A stretch of 64,000 nucleotides of DNA from Neolewinella litorea (GTDB lineage: Bacteria; Bacteroidota; Bacteroidia; Chitinophagales; Saprospiraceae). The DNA is taken from positions 1,116,501 through 1,180,500 of the forward strand of contig NZ_SRSF01000001.1 in NCBI RefSeq assembly GCF_004803465.1. The letters are read 5' to 3'. A model generated the notes under the pieces. The model saw only the letters and a program-made list of their open reading frames with translations, searched no databases and was not told the origin of the DNA. The position numbers and the translations under genes are program-made. The stretch's first letter is position 1. Every line of letters begins with the position of its first letter. Shown here piece after piece: positions 17,362-26,109 of the stretch.

Positions 17362-18387
17362 TTAATCGCCCTTCAGCGACGAGGCCCGGATACGGAGTTC
17401 TCCGGGGATGATTATTTCCCCCATATCCATTGGCTTGTCGCGACTGTCAATTTGTTTAAAAAGCAGTTCGGCGGCGGCGGCCCCCATCTTTTCACTGTTT
17501 TGTTCCACGCTGCTCAGGGCCGGACTCATCAGGCTGGTGAAAATCTCGTTGGCGAAACTGACCACGCATAATTGGTCGGGAATGACTATCCCATTTTCCC
17601 GGCAGTAGTGGAATACCCCAAGTGCGGCGTAGTCCGATGCGGAAAATATGGCGTCGGGAGGGTTCGGCAATTCCAGCAAGCGCTTGGCGGCGGCGTAGCC
17701 CTGCTCTTCGTTGATGCAGTTCAGGTCGACGTACTCCTCCCCGACCTCCTGTTGCGCGGCGGCCAGAGCGGCACGGTACCCCGCATACCGGTTCGTGAAG
17801 ACGTTGAGGCTCTGCGGGCCTCCGAGGTGGGCAATGCGGCGCGCTCCACCCTCAATGAGGTGTTCGACGGCCCCTCGCGCGGAACCATAATCATCCAGCA
17901 CCACCCGGTGCACGGGAAAATCACCGGCCACCCGGTCGAAGAAGACCAGCGGGAACTGTTGCTTCTGCAGATTGGCGAAGTGTACGGCCTCAACCGTCTC
18001 GACGGTCACACTGGCAATAATACCGTCGACGCGCGCCGCCGTAAGGGCAGCCACGTTTTCCATCTCGGTGCTCAGTTTTTCGTTGCTCTGGGTGATGATC
18101 ACCTGGAAGCCCCGCTCGCGGGCCACTTCCTCGATTCCGCTGATGGCCTTGGCGAAGAAGTTGCGGCCAATCCGTGGCACAATTACGCCGATGGTGCGCG
18201 TGGAGCCTCCACGCAGCCCGGCCGCCACCCGATTGGGATGGTAGTTCAGCAGTCCGGCCGTTTCGGAGATCAACCGGCGGGTTTCCTTGTTGATGCGCGG
18301 GTCGTTTCTCAGGCCGCGGGATACGGTGGACGGACTGAGCTTCAATCGCTCCGCTATGTCGTATATGGTAACTGCTTTCTTTCTCAT
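17362..18387 (-). CDS. LacI family transcriptional regulator
   Basis: This is a 341-residue LacI/GalR repressor. The N-terminal helix-turn-helix is VTIYDIAERLKLSPSTVSRGLRND, followed by the hinge helix region NYHPNRVAAGLRGGSTRTIGVIVP. A periplasmic-binding-protein-like sugar-sensing domain follows (FFAKAISGIEEVARERGFQVIITQSN, DGIIASV, HLGGPQSLNVFTNRYAGYRAAL, DAIFSASDYAALGV). The effector is unknown. The nearest plausible target is the uronate operon ending 1.4 kb away, though two unrelated genes intervene. Confidence 0.93.
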   Translation of the reverse strand: MRKKAVTIYDIAERLKLSPSTVSRGLRNDPRINKETRRLISETAGLLNYHPNRVAAGLRGGSTRTIGVIVPRIGRNFFAKAISGIEEVARERGFQVIITQSNEKLSTEMENVAALTAARVDGIIASVTVETVEAVHFANLQKQQFPLVFFDRVAGDFPVHRVVLDDYGSARGAVEHLIEGGARRIAHLGGPQSLNVFTNRYAGYRAALAAAQQEVGEEYVDLNCINEEQGYAAAKRLLELPNPPDAIFSASDYAALGVFHYCRENGIVIPDQLCVVSFANEIFTSLMSPALSSVEQNSEKMGAAAAELLFKQIDSRDKPMDMGEIIIPGELRIRASSLKGD

Positions 18388-18714
18388 AGTTCCGGGGAGG
18401 TCAGTAAGGTAAGATATACCCCCAATACTTCCCGAAATTTGACCTAATGTGGTTTTCGGATCCGGTTTTGTCCATATCCGGGCCGGGTCTTATATCCCCG
18501 CAGACATTATGTCGGCACTTACTCGAAATACAGGGTAAGCACTTCCGGTTGCTCCCGCCTGTACCGGGGGCCGGGGGGCAAAAAAAATGCGGGCAGCGAG
18601 ATTGACCCCTCGCTACCCGCTTCCAAAGCTAAAACGGTGTGAATGCCTAGGCCGCTACCAATCGGCAACAGCTTCGGCAAGGATATAAAGACAAATAGAT
18701 TGGATATTGATTAC
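18388..18714. other. Intergenic region between ftsZ end and LacI-type gene
   Basis: This stretch of 327 bases has no convincing reading frame. It should contain the LacI-type gene promoter at its left side, where I see no clear TAnnTTTG box, and holds the ftsZ terminator. The remainder shows nothing else I can support. Confidence 0.6.
18580..18620 (-). terminator. Rho-independent terminator of the dcw cluster
   Basis: Reading the minus strand, arms GCGGGTAGCGAG and CTCGCTGCCCGC (one mismatch) enclose an eight-base loop and are followed by ATTTTTTTT. It lies about 95 bases after the ftsZ stop and ends the long division/cell-wall transcript. Confidence 0.88.
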
Positions 18715-20187
18715 CTAGTCGACGTTATCGTGAAGGAAGGAGTTGTTGCGGCGCAGGGGCATCTCATCGTCGTCGGTGATGCTCCAGCGGCTCATTTCCT
18801 GATGGTCGCTGCTCTTGGTCTGGTCGAGCTGGATGTTGCGCCGCAGGTACGCGGGCTGGTTTTCCAGTTCGTTCACCACTTTCGGGTTGCTCAGTTTGGG
18901 CAGCTCGGTACGCTGGCGCAGGGCCTCACGGCGTTCCTGGTCGCGCAATTCCATTTCGCGGCGCTGGGCTTCCCGGCGGGCGTCCTCTTCTTCCTGCATA
19001 AAGTTCTGGGTGAAGCTGCCCCCGTCGCGGCGGCGGGCCCGTAGCCGGGCCTTGGCTTCTTCCATGTCCTCGAATTCGAAAGTATTGGCCTGGCTGGGTT
19101 TGCCGTAGCCGGCGGGATCTTCCTCACCGGTGATCTCCTCCAGGGAGGTACGACGGCCGGCGGGGGCCTTTTTCTCTTCTTCCAGGTGAACCACCTGCCG
19201 CTCCGGTGCAACGTTGCGGTTGGCGGCCTTCTTATCGCCGAATCCGGTGGCGATCACGGTAACGCTGATCTTGTCGCCGAGCGACTCGTCGAAGCAGTTA
19301 CCCCAGATCAGGTCGGTGCCGTAGCCGGCTTCCTCCTGTACGAATTCGGTGATCTCGAAGATCTCATCCATCGTCACCTCACGGGTGCCGCTGGTGATGT
19401 TGAGCAGGATGTGGTTGGCACCGCGGATGTCGTTATCCTCCAGCAAGGGGCTGTGCAGGGCCTGGTCTACCGCTACGCGGGCCCGGTCGTCGCCGTCGGC
19501 GCTGGCGGTACCCATGATGGCTACACCGCTGTCGCGCATGACGGTGTTCACGTCCTCGAAGTCAACGTTGACGTAACCGGCCACGGTGATGATCTCGGCG
19601 ATGCCCTTGGCGGCCGTGGTCAGGATATTATCGGCTTTGGAGAAAGCCTCGCTGAGGTTCAGGTTACCGTGGATCTGCCGCAGTTTGTCGTTGGAGATGA
19701 CGATCAGGGTGTCAACGTTCTCCTTGAGCTCCTGCAGGCCGTCCATTCCGTTGTTGGCCCGTCGGCGCCCCTCGAAGGTGAAGGGCAGCGTGACGATTCC
19801 GACCGTGAGGATATTCATCTCCCGCGCGGTGCGGGCGATGATGGGGGCGGCTCCGGTTCCGGTACCACCGCCCATTCCGGCGGTGACGAAGAGCATGCGG
19901 CAGTTGTTGTCGAGGTACTTGCGCACCTCCTCAATGCTCTCTTCGCAGGCCAGTTTGCCGACGTTGGGCTTGGAGCCGGCTCCGCGGCCTTCCGTCAGGT
20001 TGGGACCGAGTTGCACTTTGGTCGGTACGTTGCTCAGTTCCATGGCCTGGTGGTCGGTATTGCAGATGGCGAAGTCTACGCCGACAATGCCCTGGTTGTA
20101 CATGTGATTGACCGCGTTGCTGCCGCCGCCGCCGACGCCGATCACTTTAATGATGGGAGATTCTCCCTGTGGAAAGTCGATTGTCAT
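18715..20187 (-). CDS. ftsZ: Cell division protein FtsZ
   Basis: FtsZ is the tubulin-like GTPase that builds the division ring. The 490-residue protein has VIGVGGGGSNAVNHM at residues 15-29 and the GTP-binding tubulin signature MGGGTGTG at 105-112. The T7 loop region is present (NVDFEDVNTVMRDSGVAIMG). After about residue 320 there is a long charged linker rich in Arg and Glu. The C-terminus holds PAYLRRNIQLDQ, which resembles the canonical FtsA-binding peptide, and ends NNSFLHDNVD, a tail typical of Bacteroidota. It is last in the dcw cluster, 75 bases after ftsA. Confidence 0.97.
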   Translation of the reverse strand: MTIDFPQGESPIIKVIGVGGGGSNAVNHMYNQGIVGVDFAICNTDHQAMELSNVPTKVQLGPNLTEGRGAGSKPNVGKLACEESIEEVRKYLDNNCRMLFVTAGMGGGTGTGAAPIIARTAREMNILTVGIVTLPFTFEGRRRANNGMDGLQELKENVDTLIVISNDKLRQIHGNLNLSEAFSKADNILTTAAKGIAEIITVAGYVNVDFEDVNTVMRDSGVAIMGTASADGDDRARVAVDQALHSPLLEDNDIRGANHILLNITSGTREVTMDEIFEITEFVQEEAGYGTDLIWGNCFDESLGDKISVTVIATGFGDKKAANRNVAPERQVVHLEEEKKAPAGRRTSLEEITGEEDPAGYGKPSQANTFEFEDMEEAKARLRARRRDGGSFTQNFMQEEEDARREAQRREMELRDQERREALRQRTELPKLSNPKVVNELENQPAYLRRNIQLDQTKSSDHQEMSRWSITDDDEMPLRRNNSFLHDNVD

Positions 20188-20262
20188 GGTATATATCTTT
20201 TTCTCGGTCAGCGCCGAGGATTAGTTAGGTTGAAAATGGAGGGGAAGGATGCTTCCGCCGGG

Positions 20263-21591
20263 TTAAAAGTCGCGGTCGGGCTCGGCCTCAAACCATTCCT
20301 TGGTACGCTTGAAGACGTTATCGAACCAGCTGGGGCTGTTCACTTCCTCCTTGATCTGCTCCTCCAATTCGAGTTCCGTTACCGGTTCCTCTTTCTTGAC
20401 GGGCGGGGGTACGATGCGGCCGGCGTCGATGTCGGCGAAGCCCTGCAGCAGCAAGCCGACGCCGGTGGCGTAGATGGGACTGGTGAGGCGCTCGGTGTAG
20501 CCGTGGGCAAGGTGCTCCACGGGCGATCCGATGCGCGCACTCATACCCGTATGCAGTTCGGTAAGTTTGTCAAAGTCACGCAGCAGGGCGCCGCCACCGG
20601 TCAGAACAATGCCGCCGATGAGCTGGCTGCCGTCGAAGCCCGCACGACGGATCTCCCAGAGTACGTGGTCGAGGATCTCCTCCGCCCGCGCCTGGATGAT
20701 GAGCGCCAGGTTCTTTTCGCTGATCTCCTTGGGCTCGCGGCCGCGGAGACCCGGAATGACGATCACCCGGTTCTCGTATACCTCACTGGCCAGCGCGCTG
20801 CCGTAATTCACCTTGAGCTTTTCGGCGTGCTGCTCCATGACCGTGCAGCCTGCCTTGATGTCTTTGGTGATCACGTGACCGCCGAAGGGGATCACGGCCG
20901 TGTGCCGGATGATGCCTTCCTGGAAGATGGTAATGTCGGTGGTACCGCCGCCGATGTCCACCAGGGCCACGCCGGCCTGCTTCTCATCCTCGTACAGTAC
21001 GGAGGCGGCGCTGGCGATGGGCTCCAGGGTGACGTTGGCCATGTGCAGGCCCGACCGCTCCACGCAGCGGTTGATGTTGTTGCTGGCGGTGATCTGTCCG
21101 GTGATGATGTGGAAGTTGGCCTCCAGCTTGGAGCCGGACATGCCGATGGGATCCACGATGCCCTGCTCATTGTCGACGGTATACTCCTGCGGGATCACGT
21201 GCAGGATCTTGTCGCCGGGAGGGAGTACCAGTTTGTGCATGTCTCCGATCAGGCGGTCGATGTCGCGCTGCCCGATTTCGGAGTGGGAGTTGTCGCGCAT
21301 CAGCATGCCGCGGTGCTGCAGCGATTTGATGTGCTGTCCGGCGATTCCGACGTGTACCGTCTGAATAGATTCGCCGCTGGCCTGCTCGGCCAGGCGACGC
21401 GCCTCGGTGATGGCCCGCACGGTCTTCTCGATGTTGGAGACCACGCCGCGCATGACGCCCTCCGAATCGACCTTCCCGGTGCCCAGGATTTCCACCCGGC
21501 CGTGTTCGTCGCGCCTGCCTACGAGGGCGCAAACCTTGGTGGTGCCGATGTCGAGGGCGGCAATAATTTGTGTTTGAGTGGTATCAGTCAT
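20263..21591 (-). CDS. ftsA: Cell division protein FtsA
   Basis: This 442-residue actin-like ATPase anchors FtsZ filaments to the membrane. It shows the phosphate-1 motif AALDIGTTKVCALVG at the N-terminus, VALVDIGGGTTDITIF (phosphate 2) mid-protein, and GGIVLTGGGALLRDF (adenosine motif). The end WFDNVFKRTKEWFEAEPDRDF is compatible with an amphipathic membrane-targeting helix. I chose the ATG at 21591 over an in-frame TTG at 21600. It lies between ftsQ and ftsZ, the standard order. Confidence 0.96.
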   Translation of the reverse strand: MTDTTQTQIIAALDIGTTKVCALVGRRDEHGRVEILGTGKVDSEGVMRGVVSNIEKTVRAITEARRLAEQASGESIQTVHVGIAGQHIKSLQHRGMLMRDNSHSEIGQRDIDRLIGDMHKLVLPPGDKILHVIPQEYTVDNEQGIVDPIGMSGSKLEANFHIITGQITASNNINRCVERSGLHMANVTLEPIASAASVLYEDEKQAGVALVDIGGGTTDITIFQEGIIRHTAVIPFGGHVITKDIKAGCTVMEQHAEKLKVNYGSALASEVYENRVIVIPGLRGREPKEISEKNLALIIQARAEEILDHVLWEIRRAGFDGSQLIGGIVLTGGGALLRDFDKLTELHTGMSARIGSPVEHLAHGYTERLTSPIYATGVGLLLQGFADIDAGRIVPPPVKKEEPVTELELEEQIKEEVNSPSWFDNVFKRTKEWFEAEPDRDF

Positions 21592-21660
21592 TATATCCAA
21601 TAGTTTAGCAAAAAAGTGAAGGAGCGATTAGGGTCATAGTCACTCCCCTGAGATTGTTAA

Positions 21661-22479
21661 TTATGCTTTTTTGGCTACTACCTGATCGGCGTAGCGCAGG
21701 TCGAAGCTCCGGTATTTCCTCCAACCCTCGTAGGGAAGACCTTCGCGGTAAAAGATTTTAAGTCGCTCCAGACGCTGGGGCGTTATTTTTTTGTCGTAGC
21801 GCCCCAGGTAGATCACCTGGTCGCCCACCTTTGGGGCCAGCACGAGCTCGCCGCTGTCCGTCACGTCGATCTGTTCGATCAGGGCCGAAAGAAACGCATC
21901 TTCTCGCAGTTGGTGGCCCAGTGCCATCAACTGATTTAGGGGATGTTCGGGATCTTCCGCAAAGTCATCCGACCACGGCACCACGCTCCCCGTCACCACC
22001 GGCACCCGTACCGTATAGTTGGTGCTGAGCGGCAGGCGTACCCCCTCCAGATCGAGGTAGTAATTCTGACCATTATCGGCGATGATCCGCAGCAGGGGAA
22101 CACGCTGGTACACGGCGATATTCAGCACCATGTCCGCATCGACGTAGGCCTCAGCGTCGCCTACGAAGGCCTGCTGTTCCAGCACCTCTTCTACGCGCTC
22201 CACGTCGATGTCCGACAGCTTCAGCTGGTCAAGCGGCTTGGTAAAGCTGGCCGCCAGCAGGTCCAGCAGTTCGTCGGCCTCCACCAGATTGGCGTTCTCG
22301 GCCAGGGGGTGTACCATAGGCCGGATGGCCAGGATGTGCCCGGCCTCGCGTTCGGAGATAGCAGACACGGCAAGGACCGCCGCCCCCAGGGCAACGAAGA
22401 TCCAGCCGTAGGTCCGGATTCCGATGAAGATTCCGGCGAAGAACCGTCCAATCTTTCCCGTCACGCGATTAGTAGCCAT
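21661..22479 (-). CDS. ftsQ: Cell division protein FtsQ (DivIB-like)
   Basis: The 272-residue protein has a short cytoplasmic N-terminus, one membrane helix (GWIFVALGAAVLAVSAI, about residues 25-41) and an extracytoplasmic POTRA/beta region. Sequence similarity to E. coli FtsQ is low, as usual in this phylum, so the call rests on topology, length and position between murC and ftsA. The start MATNRVTGKIGRFF overlaps the end of murC by 11 bases. FtsQ links early and late divisome proteins. Confidence 0.85.
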   Translation of the reverse strand: MATNRVTGKIGRFFAGIFIGIRTYGWIFVALGAAVLAVSAISEREAGHILAIRPMVHPLAENANLVEADELLDLLAASFTKPLDQLKLSDIDVERVEEVLEQQAFVGDAEAYVDADMVLNIAVYQRVPLLRIIADNGQNYYLDLEGVRLPLSTNYTVRVPVVTGSVVPWSDDFAEDPEHPLNQLMALGHQLREDAFLSALIEQIDVTDSGELVLAPKVGDQVIYLGRYDKKITPQRLERLKIFYREGLPYEGWRKYRSFDLRYADQVVAKKA

Positions 22480-23851
22480 GGTCCTTGTTTTTGCGGTGCT
22501 GCGCCACAACCCGCGGCACCAAAGTATCAATGTCACCCGCTCCGAGCAACAGCAATACTCCATCCTTTAATTCAGCGGTGGCCTCCAGCATCTGGGTGTT
22601 GCTCAGCAACCGCCGCTTTTCGTTTTTCATGAGGCCGTAGACCAATTGGCTGGTCACGCCCTCGATCGGTTCCTCCCGTGCCGGGTAGATCGGTACGATG
22701 ATGGCCTCGTCAAGCAGGTCAAGCGCCCTGGCGAAGCCAGGCGCAAAATCTTGCGTCCGGCTGTACAGGTGAGGCTGGAATACCCCGCGGATCGTCCGGT
22801 TGGGGTACAGCTCCCGGGCCGCCGTGATGGCCGCCTGCAATTCCGTGGGGTGGTGGGCGTAATCGTCGATGACCACCAGGTTGCCGTTCTTCAGTACCGT
22901 CTCGAAACGACGGGCAATGCCCTGGAAGTTGGCCAGGCCCTCCCGCAGGTCGTCTTCGGCTCCTCCCGCAAGGCGCGTCACGGCACAGGCGGCAATGGCG
23001 TTCTCGACGTTGTGGCGTCCCGGCAAGGTGGTGCGCAGATTGGAGATGAGGTGACCGTCCGGTTCGCGCAGGTCGAAGTGGAAGGCTCCATCCACGACGC
23101 GGATGTTCTGCGCGCAGAAATCACCGCGCCCGATTCCGAAGGTGGAGATCATGACGTTGTCCAGACCACGGAAGTGCTCCTCCACGTCGTAACGCACGAT
23201 GAGTTGCCCCCCGGGCTTGATCCGTCGGGCGTAGGCGCGGAAACCCGTTTCAAGCATCTGCGCGTGATCGCCGTAGATGTCCAGGTGGTCCGGATCAGTG
23301 GAAAGCACCACGGCGATTTCCGGGCTGAGGCGCAGGAAGCTGCGGTCGTATTCATCGGCCTCCACCACCACCCAGTCGCTATCACCGTGCACATAGTTTC
23401 CATCGAAGTCGCGGGCGATCCCTCCCAGGAAGGCCGAGGGGTCCAGCCCCGCCGTCACCATCAGGTAGGTGGTCATCGTAGTCGTGGTAGTCTTGCCGTG
23501 GGTACCGGCAATGCCTACGCACCGCATGTCGAGGCTGATGAGGCCCAGCACTTCCGACCGCTTCATCAGGGCGTACCCACCCTCGCGGGCCTTGACCAGC
23601 TCGGGAAAATGCGGTGGCACGGCCGGCGTGTACACGACCAGCAGGTCGTCGGCCGGATCGGGCATGGATTCCGGGGCGGCGGTGTAATGGATGTCCATTC
23701 CGGCCGCCGCCAGCTTTTTGGTCAGTTCGGTCGGGGTACGGTCGTAGCCCGACACGGGTATGCCGCGGTAGTGGAAATAGCGCGCCACGGCCGACATACC
23801 AATGCCACCGATCCCGATGAAATAGACCCGTTTGACGTCAGACAGTCGCAT
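22469..23851 (-). CDS. murC: UDP-N-acetylmuramate--L-alanine ligase
   Basis: MurC adds L-Ala to UDP-MurNAc, the first amino acid of the peptidoglycan stem. The 460-residue protein begins with a Rossmann-like UDP-binding motif VYFIGIGGIGMSAVARYF. It has the ATP loop CVGIAGTHGKTTTTTM at about residues 112-127 and VVVEADEYDRSFLRL, both Mur ligase signatures; DDYAHHPTEL and VFQPHLYSRT are MurC-specific. It overlaps murG upstream by 14 bases and ftsQ downstream by 11. Confidence 0.97.
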   Translation of the reverse strand: MRLSDVKRVYFIGIGGIGMSAVARYFHYRGIPVSGYDRTPTELTKKLAAAGMDIHYTAAPESMPDPADDLLVVYTPAVPPHFPELVKAREGGYALMKRSEVLGLISLDMRCVGIAGTHGKTTTTTMTTYLMVTAGLDPSAFLGGIARDFDGNYVHGDSDWVVVEADEYDRSFLRLSPEIAVVLSTDPDHLDIYGDHAQMLETGFRAYARRIKPGGQLIVRYDVEEHFRGLDNVMISTFGIGRGDFCAQNIRVVDGAFHFDLREPDGHLISNLRTTLPGRHNVENAIAACAVTRLAGGAEDDLREGLANFQGIARRFETVLKNGNLVVIDDYAHHPTELQAAITAARELYPNRTIRGVFQPHLYSRTQDFAPGFARALDLLDEAIIVPIYPAREEPIEGVTSQLVYGLMKNEKRRLLSNTQMLEATAELKDGVLLLLGAGDIDTLVPRVVAQHRKNKDHGY

Positions 23852-24959
23852 GTACGGAGTTCTTGTTGGTGGTGGAGGGAATGAGGTTCAGGGCTTCGGT
23901 GGCGATACGGTTCACGGCACCGGGTTTGGACAGGGCGCGGGCGTTGCGGCCGAGCCGGTCTCGCCGGGCGGGGTCGTCGAGCAGCGCAAGGGCTTCGGAG
24001 ACCAAGCGGTCTTTCACCTGACCGTCGGGGACCAGCAGGGCGGCCTCCGAGCGCGTCAGGGCTTCGGCGTTCTTCGTCTGGTGGTCTTCGGCTACCCAGG
24101 GCGAGGGCACCAGAATGGCGGGTTTTCCCAGGTATTCGATTTCGGCGATGGTAGTCGATCCGGCCCGCCCGATGACGACCTGGGCGCGGGCGTAAGCCTC
24201 GTCCATTTTATCGAGGAAGGCGGTAATCGTCACGTTCGGCAGGCGGGCCGTGGCGCAGTCGGCGTAGGTAGCCAGATAGTGCTTGCCGCACTGCCAGATC
24301 CATTGCACCTGCGGCCGCGCCCCAATTTGCTCGGTGCTGGCGGCCATGGCCTCGTTAAGGGAGCGCGCACCGCCGGAGCCGCCCATTAGCAAGACGGTGG
24401 GCGGACCATCAAGGGTGAGTTCGCGGGCCCGGTCGAGCAACTGTTCGCGGACCGGGTTGCCGGTGATGATCAGCTTGTGGGCGGGGAAGAACTTGGCCAT
24501 CCCTCCGAAAGCCACGCAGATCTTGTCGACCCGCTTGCCGAGCCACTTGTTGGCCAGACCGGCGAAGGCGTTAGGTTCCTGGATGAGGGTGGGAATGCCC
24601 ATACGGGCCGCCGCGTAGAGCACCGGAGCACCCGCGTAGCCCCCCGTGCCGATGACGACGTCGGGGCGGAATTCGTTGAGGAGGGTGCGCGAGCGGAACA
24701 GGCTGCTGAGCACCTTCACTGGAAAGCTCAGGTTGTCGATCGTGAAATTGCGCTGCAGGCCACTGATCCACAGCCCTTCGATGCGGTAACCCGCCGCCGG
24801 CACCTTCTCCATTTCCATACGGCCCTTGGCCCCGACGAAGAGGAATTCGGCTTCCGGACGGAGGCGACGCAGCTCGTCGGCAATGGCGATGGCGGGAAAG
24901 ACGTGGCCACCAGTGCCGCCGCCGCTGATCACGAATCTGGGGGGTCGGTTAAGTGGCAT
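23838..24959 (-). CDS. murG: UDP-N-acetylglucosamine transferase (lipid II synthesis)
   Basis: MurG transfers GlcNAc to lipid I to make lipid II at the inner face of the membrane. The 373-residue GT-B protein has the N-terminal glycine-rich loop FVISGGGTGGHVFPAIAIA, TGGYAGAPVLYAA, LLMGGSGGARSLNEA and the donor-site motif VIGRAGSTTIAEIEYLGKPAILVPSPWVAEDHQ. It overlaps ftsW by 11 bases and murC by 14. Confidence 0.97.
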   Translation of the reverse strand: MPLNRPPRFVISGGGTGGHVFPAIAIADELRRLRPEAEFLFVGAKGRMEMEKVPAAGYRIEGLWISGLQRNFTIDNLSFPVKVLSSLFRSRTLLNEFRPDVVIGTGGYAGAPVLYAAARMGIPTLIQEPNAFAGLANKWLGKRVDKICVAFGGMAKFFPAHKLIITGNPVREQLLDRARELTLDGPPTVLLMGGSGGARSLNEAMAASTEQIGARPQVQWIWQCGKHYLATYADCATARLPNVTITAFLDKMDEAYARAQVVIGRAGSTTIAEIEYLGKPAILVPSPWVAEDHQTKNAEALTRSEAALLVPDGQVKDRLVSEALALLDDPARRDRLGRNARALSKPGAVNRIATEALNLIPSTTNKNSVHATV

Positions 24960-26109
24960 CGGCGGTCACGGCTTCTATGTACTTCGATACCGACATCAGG
25001 ATGCCCAGCGAAATACAGGTGAACAATGTACTGGTACCCCCCATGCTGATCAGGGGCAGGGTAAGCCCCGTCACGGGCAGGAGGTCCAGGTTGACCGCAA
25101 TATTCAGGAAGGCCTGCAGGAGCAGCGACAGGCCGATCCCGAAGGCTACCATGGCCCCGAAGGCCTTGCTGCTGCGCGTCACCAGGCGTATGACCCGGAA
25201 AAACAACAGCAGGTAGATACTGATAACGATGATGCCCCCCACGGCACCGTACTCCTCCACGATGATGCTGTAGATGAAGTCACTCTGCGCGCTGTATAGG
25301 GTATGGCGTTGGGTGGAGTTGCCGGGTCCGACGCCGATCACTCCCCCGTTGGCGATGGCGATCATGGCCCCGGTGATCTGCCGGCGGTCGTCGACCTTGG
25401 CGGCGGCGGGGTTGAAGTAGGTTTCGATGCGCTTCTCCCAGGTAGCCGCGCGGGGCACCAGGTTGGGATATTTGCTGCCCACCATGACCAGTATACTGAA
25501 TACGCTGATGCCCAGCAGGATCAGCATCAGGATGTACTGCATGGCCACCCGACCCACGATCATCATCAGGATGCAGATCAGGAACAGCATGATGGCCGAG
25601 GAAAGGTCGCTCAGCGCAATGAGCAGACAGATGCCCAGTACCGGCAGGATGATGGGCACGAAGGCCTCCTTGAAATCCTTGATCACGTCCTGCTTCGAGC
25701 CGATGGCCCGGGCTACGAAAATGATCAAAGACAGCTTCGCAAAATCGGAGGTCTGAAACGTCAGATCAATCCCGGGGATGGTAAGCCAGCGCCGCGCGCC
25801 GTTGATATCCGTACCGAAAGCCTGCGTCAGCACCAGTAACACTATCGATATGACCAGCAAACTGGGGGCCCACCGGCTGTACTTGGTGTAGGCCAGCAAG
25901 TGACCGATGTACACCACGATGAGTCCGAACCCGAGGATCACGGCGTGCTTGAACAGGTAGCCGCTCACCGCTCCGCCGGAGTTCCGGTAAGCCAGGTTGG
26001 CCACGGCACTGTACACGGATACGATGGAAATAAGCGCCAGCAGGACGATGATGGCCCAGAGAACGCGGTCGCCCCGCAACTCGGTTGCTATGCGCGTAGA
26101 GAGGTTCAT
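24949..26109 (-). CDS. ftsW: SEDS peptidoglycan polymerase FtsW
   Basis: This 386-residue polytopic SEDS-family protein polymerises lipid II at the septum together with FtsI. It has about ten membrane helices. Motifs include GINGARRW-type (here DINGARRWLTIPG), FQTSDFAKLSLIIFVAR, the long extracytoplasmic loop ending with NSTQRHTLYSAQSDFIYSIIVEEYGAVGG, and LLPVTGLTLPLISMGGTSTLFTC. FtsW rather than RodA is inferred from its place between murD and murG. Confidence 0.96.
   Translation of the reverse strand: MNLSTRIATELRGDRVLWAIIVLLALISIVSVYSAVANLAYRNSGGAVSGYLFKHAVILGFGLIVVYIGHLLAYTKYSRWAPSLLVISIVLLVLTQAFGTDINGARRWLTIPGIDLTFQTSDFAKLSLIIFVARAIGSKQDVIKDFKEAFVPIILPVLGICLLIALSDLSSAIMLFLICILMMIVGRVAMQYILMLILLGISVFSILVMVGSKYPNLVPRAATWEKRIETYFNPAAAKVDDRRQITGAMIAIANGGVIGVGPGNSTQRHTLYSAQSDFIYSIIVEEYGAVGGIIVISIYLLLFFRVIRLVTRSSKAFGAMVAFGIGLSLLLQAFLNIAVNLDLLPVTGLTLPLISMGGTSTLFTCISLGILMSVSKYIEAVTADAT

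Noticed and set aside
19186-21603. Long open frame of 805 codons on the plus strand opposite ftsZ and ftsA
   Set aside because: It is exactly antisense to two well-conserved genes, gives His/Val/Asp-rich low-complexity protein without family motifs, and is the usual mirror effect in GC-rich DNA.
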